From assembly GCA_016903675.1 (NCBI GenBank), contig JADQBA010000003.1, positions 1 through 64,000 of the forward strand: a DNA stretch of 64,000 nt, given 5' to 3'. This stretch comes from Stigonema ocellatum SAG 48.90 = DSM 106950. Lineage in GTDB: Bacteria; Cyanobacteriota; Cyanobacteriia; Cyanobacteriales; Nostocaceae. Position 1 is the first letter of the stretch, and each line of letters starts with the position of its first letter. The position numbers and the translations under genes were made by a program. Of the stretch, positions 43,864 to 51,206 are shown one piece after another. Below the pieces are notes generated by a model. That model had not been told where the DNA came from. It saw only the letters and a list, made by a program, of their open reading frames with translations, and made no database searches.

Positions 43864-44169
43864 CTATCCGTTCATTCTAAACAAGCCGGTCAAAACCTTG
43901 ACTTTCTGGATGGGGTGGCACAAGATTTTGTCCTGACTGCTGACGCTTTCTGGGATAATGGACAGGTTTATTGTCTTTAAAAGGTTCTCTCTAAGTTTGT
44001 CCCTATCGGAATCCCAAAGTTTTAAGTCACTGACTTGCGCTACGGCTTCGAGAACCCACTTTGTACCAGCTTGATATGTCAACTCAGAAGCACCTATATT
44101 TTCTTTGAGCTTATTAGTTGAAAAAATGTAGTTCTGATTGCCTGATGTTTCAATGAGTACTAAATGCAT
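43864..44169 (-). pseudogene. Second cas10, N-terminal 100 residues only
   Basis: MHLVLIETSGNQNYIFSTNK then LKENIGASELTYQAGTKWV is the start of a different Cas10 lineage, in which the first palm domain lies at the N-terminus. It stops after 101 residues (VKVLTGLFRMNG), whereas Cas10 proteins are 700-1000. No GGDD remains. It lies 67 bp after the NTPase gene. Confidence 0.8.
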
Positions 44170-44236
44170 AATCTATTTCTAAATATTTAAGTCGCTAGCT
44201 TACAGGTGGAGAGGAAGCGATCGCCCCCCTTTCTTC

Positions 44237-44824
44237 CTAACCACTACTTATCTGCACCAACAACCGCGCCAACACTTGCACCATTGGACGTGTCGAAATA
44301 TCCTCACCTCGCTCAAGGTGATGAACGCTACCCTTGAGAACTGGTGTTTCCTCCTGCCTAATGTAATCCTGGACACCATTATAGTCACTGTAAATAATAG
44401 CGACAATCTTTAGGTCAAGTTCAGTACACAATTCTTGCCATTCTTGAACTCGGCTCATATCTCCAGCCAGAATGACAGCATGAGTAGCAGGAGCAATAAT
44501 CAACCGATTTTTGTCATCTATTATACCTCCAACATCTACTATCGTCAAGGGTAGGCTCACCTCCTCCACATCATTTGCCACTTTCTGGGCAAACTCCCAA
44601 GTAAACTTACCCTTATAAGCTTGCTTCAACGCCCTAGCCAATTCTGGATTATTGCGAGATGTTTCCGAGTACCAACACCCCTCACCATCTGGACAAGCAG
44701 TCAACACATAGGGGTACGGTGCGCCAGGAATGCGACGAATCGCTTGCTTCAACCCTTCCCTCAAACAAGATTTACCTGAATGCGGCGGTCCGCAAAGCAC
44801 AACTTTCACTGATTGCTTTTTCAT
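44237..44824 (-). CDS. Csx3-associated P-loop NTPase
   Basis: 195 residues from the ATG at 44824 (upstream codons come from GGGGAGT repeats). Walker A GPPHSGKS at 12-19, LPLTIVDVGG as a Walker B-like strand, ATHAVILAGD and KIVAIIYSDYNGVQDY. In cyanobacteria this NTPase domain is often fused to Csx3 in one chain; here the two are separate genes. The role is unknown, perhaps tuning the ring nuclease. It is partly duplicated at 41859-42124. Confidence 0.78.
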   Translation of the reverse strand: MKKQSVKVVLCGPPHSGKSCLREGLKQAIRRIPGAPYPYVLTACPDGEGCWYSETSRNNPELARALKQAYKGKFTWEFAQKVANDVEEVSLPLTIVDVGGIIDDKNRLIIAPATHAVILAGDMSRVQEWQELCTELDLKIVAIIYSDYNGVQDYIRQEETPVLKGSVHHLERGEDISTRPMVQVLARLLVQISSG

Positions 44825-44950
44825 ATCACACCTTAAAGTGGGGAGTGGGGAATGGGGAGTGGGGAGTGGGGGTAGAGGGTCTGTTTTTGCTCTCACGCTT
44901 TACGCCCATACGCAAAGAAGAACATCAAGAAAAGGACTTTCCCAAAAAGT

Positions 44951-45256
44951 CTAATCAACCAAGTCACCTAGTTTATACGCAGGGTTGTGCGTAATAGAGA
45001 TGACATATTTCCCTAACTTGGGATCAAACACTCCAATTGCTCCGTAAAGATGAGCAACTTTGTGAACCAACACGCAAGCTACAGGTAACGATGCAGGTCC
45101 GTTGATTTTGAGCAACGTACCGCCTTTGAGTTCTCCTGTTGCAGTCATTTCATCCAGACGCGCAGCAGCATCCCGGACAATTACGTCATTTTGCGCAGGT
45201 TCACCAAAATTGACTTTTAAAACCTCGCCATCTAGCTCAATTTTGTAAGCTGTCAT
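44951..45256 (-). CDS. csx3: Csx3 ring nuclease
   Basis: 101 residues, the whole length of the domain. The conserved core INGPASLPVACVLVHKVAHL followed by YGAIGVFDPKLGKYVISI is diagnostic for Csx3 (Crn3), which degrades cyclic tetra-adenylate and so switches off type III signalling (established for archaeal relatives). It is the first gene of the minus-strand cas region, divergent from the WYL regulator across 186 bp. A heptamer array and 126 bp separate it from the NTPase gene. Confidence 0.9.
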   Translation of the reverse strand: MTAYKIELDGEVLKVNFGEPAQNDVIVRDAAARLDEMTATGELKGGTLLKINGPASLPVACVLVHKVAHLYGAIGVFDPKLGKYVISITHNPAYKLGDLVD

Positions 45257-45331
45257 TGTTTTAACTGGGTTCCTCGAATAAACCCATCTTACATGACGCT
45301 GGAAGAGCCTTCTTCCAAATACCAGTACACT

Positions 45332-45432
45332 AAGTGTGAGGGTGTAGGGGTGTGAGGGTGTAAGGGTGTGAGGGAAATTATATTTGGAATTATTCCCCTA
45401 CACCCCTACACCCCTACACCCCCACACCCCTT
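45332..45432. repeat. GTGTAGGG repeat hairpin in the divergent region
   Basis: Tandem GTGTGAGGGTGTAGGGG units on the left and CCCCTACACCCCTACACC units on the right form a long imperfect hairpin just upstream of the WYL regulator gene. It replaces what would be the shared promoter region of csx3 and the regulator. Confidence 0.7.
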
Positions 45433-45442
45433 CTGCTTGTAA

Positions 45443-46777
45443 ATGTCTAATCCCATTTTTACCACCCGCCCCCACGTCCCCTTATTACAATGGCTAGCAC
45501 GGGGTTCTCTCAAACAAAACCTCCTGCGTTCTATCCGTCTTTGGGTATGGCTATGCTACCTCTACAGTGATGACAATGACGGCGAACCCTTTACCTTTGT
45601 CCATTTACGAGATACCTTCTTTAGTCAAACTCACCCCAAAGGAGATGAAATTCCTGAATTGCACGACCCCAGTTGTACCTGTGCTAAAACCACGGCTGAT
45701 TGGATCTTTAATGCTACTATTGGAGTATCACCAAGCGAATGGCGGCGATCGCTCTTATCCCATGACGCCATCCTCGACACCACCTTAGATGAAACTTTAC
45801 AACGGCGGTTGTTTGCAGTCACTAGGCGATCGCTACACACCGATATACAAATCTTAACTGAACTCGGTTGGCTCAAACGTCAAGAACAAACGTACTATCG
45901 AGTTTCTCAGTTTCCTGAACATCCCATAGACAAGAGTTTAGAACTAGACACTACCAGAGTCAGTGCCTACACTCTTAATTTCTTGCATCCCGACCTAGCG
46001 AACATTGCTCAGAACCTTTCACAGCAAGCCGATAAAATCCAACGCTTCAACTTGCACGTTGATTACGTCATACCTAAAACTACCCTAGATCGCGTCGATG
46101 ACTGGCAAGACCAATTAAAAACTCTCTGGGAGCAAACTCCTGTCCCCCCAGTAAGACTAACCTACAAAAGTGCCAGAGTTGGACAAACAGTCAAATGTAT
46201 TGTTTATCCTGTCTGCGTGTACTACATTCAACGTGCGGTTTACCTTTGTGCTTTCGGTGAAACTCCCACCAAGCAAGGAGAGTGGTACAACTATCGCCTA
46301 GACCACATTGAACAGATGATCGCCTTAGATTGGAAAAACCCCAATCTCCCACCACTGCTTTGTCAGCATTACCCACACAATTTACCCAAACCTGATTTTG
46401 TGGAAGAACAAATGGCTAAAGCTTGGGGCTTTGATTTTTACTTAGAACCCAAATTAATGCTATTGCGATTTGACCGAGAATTTGACGATCGCTATATACA
46501 AGGAACATTTCGCCATGAAACTTTTCAATCTGTCACTTATCAGCAAGCTGAGAAATTAATTCTCAAGCACACCCACCAGCCGCAGAAATTATTAAAAGTT
46601 CTCCACTCTCGTCAGAAAGATGATGCTTATTATCAGGTCTACTACAGAGATGGCGACACAAATGTAGGCTTACGCTTACGTGCGTGGCGACCCAGATGCG
46701 AAGTTTTACTACCTTGGGAACTGCGACAGAATATAGCACAAGAAGTCCAGCAAGAGTTTTTTCTATATCAAAATTAA
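45443..46777 (+). CDS. TIGR03985-like CRISPR-associated WYL protein
   Basis: 444 residues. The N-terminal part is probably winged-helix (RRSLHTDIQILTELGWLKRQ, a typical HTH then wing). The C-terminal half has a WYL-type fold (IVYPVCVYYIQRAVYLCAFG, then YNYRLDHIEQMIALDWKNP). This fits the cyanobacterial CRISPR-associated family TIGR03985. WYL proteins sense nucleotides or nucleic acids and regulate cas genes or toxins; here it is divergent from csx3 and is the likely regulator. It is followed after 15 bp by the HD hydrolase gene. Confidence 0.82.
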   Translation: MSNPIFTTRPHVPLLQWLARGSLKQNLLRSIRLWVWLCYLYSDDNDGEPFTFVHLRDTFFSQTHPKGDEIPELHDPSCTCAKTTADWIFNATIGVSPSEWRRSLLSHDAILDTTLDETLQRRLFAVTRRSLHTDIQILTELGWLKRQEQTYYRVSQFPEHPIDKSLELDTTRVSAYTLNFLHPDLANIAQNLSQQADKIQRFNLHVDYVIPKTTLDRVDDWQDQLKTLWEQTPVPPVRLTYKSARVGQTVKCIVYPVCVYYIQRAVYLCAFGETPTKQGEWYNYRLDHIEQMIALDWKNPNLPPLLCQHYPHNLPKPDFVEEQMAKAWGFDFYLEPKLMLLRFDREFDDRYIQGTFRHETFQSVTYQQAEKLILKHTHQPQKLLKVLHSRQKDDAYYQVYYRDGDTNVGLRLRAWRPRCEVLLPWELRQNIAQEVQQEFFLYQN

Positions 46778-46792
46778 GGGAATCACAATCAT

Positions 46793-47359
46793 ATGAATAC
46801 ACCAAAATTAACAGAACGATTTGAGCAAGCTTTAGTCTACGCGACTCGTCTCCACGCAAACCAAACCCGTAAAGTGAGTCACACTCCATATATTGCACAC
46901 TTGATGAGTGTAGCCGCGTTGGTACTGGAAGCAGGAGGAAATGAGGATGAGGCGATCGCTGCTCTTTTACACGATGCCGTAGAAGACCAAGGAGGTCAAC
47001 CCACTCGTGACGAAATTCAAAGACGGTTTGGGGATGTGGTTGTAGCAATTGTCGATGGCTGTACTGAATCGGACACCACACCCAAACCCCCTTGGCTAGA
47101 ACGCAAAACCCGTTACTTAGATCAATTACGTCTGGCTTCACCCTCAGTGCGACTGGTGTCGTTAGCAGATAAACTACACAATGCTCGCTCTGTGTTGGCA
47201 GAATGGCAACAACAAGGAGATGTTATTTGGAGTCAGTTTAAAGGTAGTAAGGAGAAAACATTGTGGTTTTATCAATCATTGGTGCAAATATATCAGCAGA
47301 CAGGTTCTGACTGGATGACTGAGGAACTAGAAAGAGTTGTTTCGCAGCTTGGTAAGTAA
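46793..47359 (+). CDS. HD-domain hydrolase (SpoT/MESH1-like)
   Basis: 188 residues. RKVSHTPYIAHLMSVAALVL with His36, then AALLHDAVEDQGG with His60-Asp61, and later SLADKLHNARSVL give the metal-binding HD pattern of the ppGpp-hydrolase/MESH1 group. It is co-transcribed with the WYL regulator. The substrate is unknown; involvement in nucleotide second-messenger removal is an inference from the position. Confidence 0.85.
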   Translation: MNTPKLTERFEQALVYATRLHANQTRKVSHTPYIAHLMSVAALVLEAGGNEDEAIAALLHDAVEDQGGQPTRDEIQRRFGDVVVAIVDGCTESDTTPKPPWLERKTRYLDQLRLASPSVRLVSLADKLHNARSVLAEWQQQGDVIWSQFKGSKEKTLWFYQSLVQIYQQTGSDWMTEELERVVSQLGK

Positions 47360-47416
47360 GTCGGCGTGAATAATCCCTACATAATTCAAAAAATTGTCAG
47401 GAGTACGTCAGTTGGG

Positions 47417-48631
47417 TTAAATCACCAAAATGTCATTAGCAGTCAGGGCGGGTGCGCCTTGTAGAGTCGCTACTTTCACCAGATCACCAAAAGGATTACC
47501 CTTCGATCCTACATAAAACAGGTTGCCGGTTGTACCATCGTAGGTAAACTGGGTTTGAGTTGTAGCGCTGCCACTACCCAGCACCAAAAAATGCTCCGCA
47601 GCTAACCGACCCGCAGCTAGTGGTGAAGCACCGTAGGGACGAAATCCAATGTAATCAAGACCTGAATCTTGCCCTACTGGAATCGACTGACCGCTCGAGT
47701 TACTATTAGCAACGGACAGAGTGTCTACCCCAGGCGTGAAATCAGTAATAGTACTGGCAGTAATTCCTTCAAAGCGGAATAAAGCGCGACCACTTAAAAC
47801 CTTCCCAATGGCATTCAAGTTAAATTGATCAGCACCGTCACCCCCTGTAAGGATATCATTCTCAAAAGTGTTCAGAATATCGTTACCTCCTCGACCATTG
47901 AGCACATTACTACCCGTAAAGCCGTCTAACACATTGGCTTTGTCATCACCCAGTAGGGTATCGTTGCCTGTAGACCCAATGACATTGCTAAAGTTTTTAA
48001 TAGTCAGGCTGGTTGTACCGTAGGTGAGTTTCTGTGCAGCCAGATCTACGGTGATGGCTGGGGCTGAGGTTGATGGGGCAAACCCACCGCGATCAAACCC
48101 AGGATTTGTGAAGGAAAAGTTAATGGCATTGTTCTGACCCACAGCGCCAATAATAGTTTCAACCGATTCTAAAGTGTCTCCAGTTATAATAGTAAAACCA
48201 CGCGATAAAATGGGCTGTGTACTACCACCATTTTTGGCCACCCGCAGGGCTGGGGTTGCCTGAAATACAACAGATGAGGAGTCTGTGGGGGTATAGTCGT
48301 AGACAAACTGTAGGGTAATACCTTGACCAAAAGAGCTATAGTCAGCAATATCTTTGCCATTGCCACCTATCAAGTAGTCAGTTCCCGCACTACCCACTAA
48401 GCGATCGTTACCGTCGCCGCCGTTGAGAGTGTCATTACCGTCACCACCATCAAGGTAATCATTACCCAAGCCACCTAGCAGGGTGTCATTACCCAAGCCA
48501 CCAAACAGCTTGTCATTACCCAAGCCACCATCAAGGTAATCATTGCCGCCCAAGCCATAAATGTAATCTGATTTCTTGCTGCCTGTGATGGTATCGTCTT
48601 GATTGGTTCCAATAATAATATTGAGTGTCAT
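47417..48631 (-). CDS. RTX calcium-binding repeat protein
   Basis: 404 residues. About eight nonapeptides of the type GGLGNDTLLGGLGNDYLDG at 25-100 and a second small set near 230-265 (GGNDILN...GGDGADQF) bind calcium. The C-terminus ITDFTPGVDTLSV to ALTANDILVI is the usual type I secretion end. There is no Sec signal, consistent with type I export. Function unknown (surface or secreted protein). The tandem GGLGND codons are nearly identical in DNA, indicating recent expansion. Confidence 0.88.
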   Translation of the reverse strand: MTLNIIIGTNQDDTITGSKKSDYIYGLGGNDYLDGGLGNDKLFGGLGNDTLLGGLGNDYLDGGDGNDTLNGGDGNDRLVGSAGTDYLIGGNGKDIADYSSFGQGITLQFVYDYTPTDSSSVVFQATPALRVAKNGGSTQPILSRGFTIITGDTLESVETIIGAVGQNNAINFSFTNPGFDRGGFAPSTSAPAITVDLAAQKLTYGTTSLTIKNFSNVIGSTGNDTLLGDDKANVLDGFTGSNVLNGRGGNDILNTFENDILTGGDGADQFNLNAIGKVLSGRALFRFEGITASTITDFTPGVDTLSVANSNSSGQSIPVGQDSGLDYIGFRPYGASPLAAGRLAAEHFLVLGSGSATTQTQFTYDGTTGNLFYVGSKGNPFGDLVKVATLQGAPALTANDILVI

Positions 48632-49166
48632 ACTGTATTTTTTCCTAGACTAACTATACTTTTACAGAAATTGACCCAGAAATCAATTTTCTTAGGATAA
48701 GTTTACTCATCATCAAGAAATATTGCGGCTGACAAAATAAGTAGGTCTGCACAATTGAAGAAGGCAGCTATGCTGCTATGCTGAGGGCAGAAGGTTCCAC
48801 CTCAGTTGGGGATTCAGACCCCGAATGTATGGGAGCCACCAAATCGGAGATTTGGCTCCGTGCTTAAACCCTTGCTCCAACGAGCGCGCGCAGAGGGTTC
48901 GGGCATTCGGATAAGGATAAATCCCCTTGCTTGCGTGCCCTCTGCCCTCTGCCTTTCTTCGATAAATAAAGGTTTGTAGTTGCGCAGAGAGCGCCCTATA
49001 TAGCAATCCTATTTGAGATGCGAACAAAGGGGACAAGGAGGACAAAGGGGACAAGGGAGACTTGGGAGAGGTGTTTGTAATTCCTCCACGGATTGCTATA
49101 TATGAGCGCCCACGGAGCTACTACGAGTCCTTACTTGCATTCATATAGTTCGGTTTTTCTTAACGA
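48632..49166. repeat. Repeat-filled gap, no gene
   Basis: It holds GAAGGCAGCTATGCTGCTAT (also at 6341), CTCTGCCCTCTGCC repeats, and a repeat D copy at about 49003-49107 whose interior is AGGGGACAAGGAGGACAAAG. No convincing coding frame. Confidence 0.6.
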
Positions 49167-49666
49167 TCTAGTTAAAGACACTGCGGCTATCTACAAAGCG
49201 AATGAGTTCATCAGCAGTTGAGCGATCGCCTTTAAAAACAGTATTATGAAACCCAGGGCTATTTCATTCTTCACTCGCAACCCACACGCCTAGGAATAAA
49301 TTACGCACGGCTAATAGCTGAAGTCGGCATACCGCCGACTATAACTTTCACCGAATGAGCGTCCGTTTCAACGGACTTCAGATCTTAGCCACGACTTGAG
49401 TGAAAGGCTCTGGTTTAGAATGAAATAGCCCTGTTATGAAACCGCCTGGAAAATTCTGCATGTTTATTTTTTCTGCGTTCAGCACAGAGTGAATCTTCTG
49501 ACTGATGAACTTGATTCATCCACTGTTTCTCAGTCCGAAAACTCACGGTTTGATTGACCAGTTCAGATTGAGTATGTGTTTCTATAACTTGCCAGGATTG
49601 CTCACAGATATCATCAATTTCTTTGATTATTTGGTCTGCAAGCTCATTAGTCAACGTAGCGCTCAT
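49167..49666 (-). pseudogene. Small hypothetical gene split by a MITE
   Basis: Residues 1-78 (MSATLTNELADQIIKEIDDI to NKHAEFSRRFHN) come from 49666-49434. After removing the inserted element and one copy of the duplication, the frame continues TVFKGDRSTADELIRFVDSR and ends SVFN at a TAG (49167). The restored protein is about 102 residues, helical, of unknown function. The insertion replaces the tail with RAISF and a stop. Confidence 0.75.
49254..49433. mobile_element. 180-bp MITE with 10-bp target duplication
   Basis: Perfect 17-bp terminal inverted repeats CAGGGCTATTTCATTCT, and an exact direct repeat TTATGAAACC on each side (49244-49253 and 49434-49443). It has no coding capacity; the interior contains GACTTCAG-type inverted sequence. 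It interrupts the gene at 49167-49666. Confidence 0.9.
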
Positions 49667-49715
49667 TAAAAGAAATGGCTAGATTCCCTTGACCTGTTAT
49701 TGACACTCATCTCTT

Positions 49716-49752
49716 GTTTCAGTCCCCTTGCGGGAATTTGGTTGATTGCGAC
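49716..49752 (-). repeat. Orphan CRISPR repeat
   Basis: A 37-bp single copy starting GTTTCAGTCCCCTTGCGGGA and ending TTGATTGCGAC, four substitutions from the array repeat 17 kb away. No second repeat is within spacer distance on either side. It may be a relic of a second array or an independent insertion. Confidence 0.85.
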
Positions 49753-49890
49753 ATAATACTGCATGGAGTGCGATCGCATATTCTTAACCTTGAGAATCGA
49801 TAGCAAAATATATAGCAGGATTTTTAGGAAACGCGGATGGGAGCATCTAAGGGCAGCCAAGGCAAAGAAGATAGATTAATTTCTGAAGGA

Positions 49891-50112
49891 TTAATCATTG
49901 CCAACCTTTTCCTCTTCAAACAAATCTACCGGTTGGCAGTTAAACAATTCACAGAGTTTTGCAACCCTAACAAACATTTTTACGCCGTCTCTGCTCTTTT
50001 CCCAGTTCCGAACCGTAGACACGTCAACACCCAGCCTTTCCGCGATTTGACGCTGTGTTAGGCCTTTTTCTTCTCGGAGTTTCGCAATTTTGGACACGTA
50101 GTTTTCTCCCAT
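49891..50112 (-). CDS. XRE-family HTH regulator
   Basis: 73 residues, one complete Cro/C1-type helix-turn-helix: KIAKLREEKGLTQRQIAERL then GVDVSTVRNWEK, followed by VAKLCELFNCQPVDLFE. It is the size of a minimal phage- or antitoxin-type regulator. It is divergent from a decayed gene at 50274. Confidence 0.85.
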   Translation of the reverse strand: MGENYVSKIAKLREEKGLTQRQIAERLGVDVSTVRNWEKSRDGVKMFVRVAKLCELFNCQPVDLFEEEKVGND

Positions 50113-50273
50113 GCATTAATTCATAGCATAAATATAGCACTAATTTATTCACGTGAACTAGTTGACAGTGTGAATAAGTTAACGCATACTGAATATAAAG
50201 AAAGGCATCGCTGTCTCGCAAACTCAGATGCCTCTCTAGCCCAAAAGCCAATTAGCCAAAGGACTTTTTAATT

Positions 50274-50477
50274 ATGACTCAAGCAACGCTCGACAATCAA
50301 GCGCTAGCCAAATCCAGCTAGACGCTTACCAACCTCAACAATCAGCGCCCCAATACGAGATTGATTCGGTTTGCGACGTATTCGGCGAACTCTACCGCGT
50401 CTGGGGTGGAGAAAAAGGGATTAATCTTCTCGGAAGAGTCGGCTGCATCCTTTGCCTATGACGCTTACAAGAGATAG
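50274..50477 (+). pseudogene. Frameshifted small protein
   Basis: ATG at 50274 opens MTQATLDNQALAKSS then stops. The next frame continues LDAYQPQQSAPQYEIDSVCD and VFGELYRVWGGE. A third frame finishes KKGLIFSEESAASFAYDAYK and ends with a stop at 50477. Two frame changes in 200 bp mean it is dead. I recall similar small proteins in cyanobacteria but no function. Confidence 0.5.
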
Positions 50478-50578
50478 TGCCATGAAAAGAAACATTGTTG
50501 TTGTTGTTTATATTAATATTTTAATAAGAGATAAGCGGTGTAACTGGTATTATCGTAGGGACTCAAGTTGTCGCTGGG

Positions 50579-50860
50579 GTGCTATACTATCTCGTGAAAA
50601 ATGCGGCGGGGATAGTGCATAAGGTAAAGGCTAAACAATCGGTTCCGCCAGCGCATAGAAGTATACATGGAGCAGAAGAGGGTGAAGTTTATGCAGGACT
50701 TGTACAATCTGAAGAGGAGTGTAAAAGAAAAGCCCTAGTAAAAGGTGAAACAGACGGAGGACTATGGAGTTCTAGGATAGAACCATCGGGAATAAGTAGT
50801 CCAGATTCTGTGTGGGGAAGCAGAACTAACAGAAAAGGTTTGTCAAGGTTCCTTGATTAA
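50579..50860 (+). CDS. Weak hypothetical ORF
   Basis: 93 codons from a GTG. In-frame codons upstream (VTGIIVGTQVVAGVLYYLVK) give a short hydrophobic helix, so the true start may be missing. The tail overlaps the lipoamide-dehydrogenase-like fragment on the other strand and is not protein-like. It could be the 5' part of a broken gene. Confidence 0.25.
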   Translation: MLYYLVKNAAGIVHKVKAKQSVPPAHRSIHGAEEGEVYAGLVQSEEECKRKALVKGETDGGLWSSRIEPSGISSPDSVWGSRTNRKGLSRFLD

Positions 50861-51134
50861 AGGAATCGCGGATACTTCGCACTCGCTCCATTACCGCAGG
50901 AAAGTCCACCTGGATATCTGCCTGAATTCCTAAATCTCGGGCTTGACGAGCACGACCCGCTGCATGGGCAGCCGCAAGAAAAGCTTTGGAGGGCGTACAG
51001 CCATAGTTAATGCAACTTCCCCCCAGCGCATCGCGTTCAAATAAGACAACGTGACCCCCTTGTTTAGCGAAATCTTTAGCCAGTGGTACTCCACCTTGAC
51101 CGCTACCGATAATAATTACATCTGCTGTTTCCAT
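50826..51134 (-). pseudogene. Mercuric-reductase/lipoamide-dehydrogenase-like, first 96 residues
   Basis: METADVIIIGSGQGGVPLAK is the FAD-binding start, and GGSCINYGCTPSKAFLAAAH carries the redox-active CxxxxC. The homology breaks off after SIRDSFNQG and the frame closes soon after. Such flavoprotein disulfide reductases are about 450-500 residues, so NAD-binding and dimer domains are lost. Confidence 0.8.
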
Positions 51135-51206
51135 GTACTTGTTCCCTTACACTCAGCGTATATCTCCATCAGGCAAGGCAATTAGTTGAGTAGTTTTTTC
51201 AAAAAA

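Noticed and set aside
45443..46777. Idea that the WYL protein is Cas6 or another processing enzyme
   Set aside because: It shows HTH and WYL-type features and none of the glycine-rich RAMP motifs of Cas6.
46793..47359. HD hydrolase as a detached HD nuclease domain of Cas10
   Set aside because: Its motifs (RKVSHTPYIAH, LLHDAVED, DKLHNAR) fit the SpoT/MESH1 group, not the Cas10 or Cas3 HD domain.
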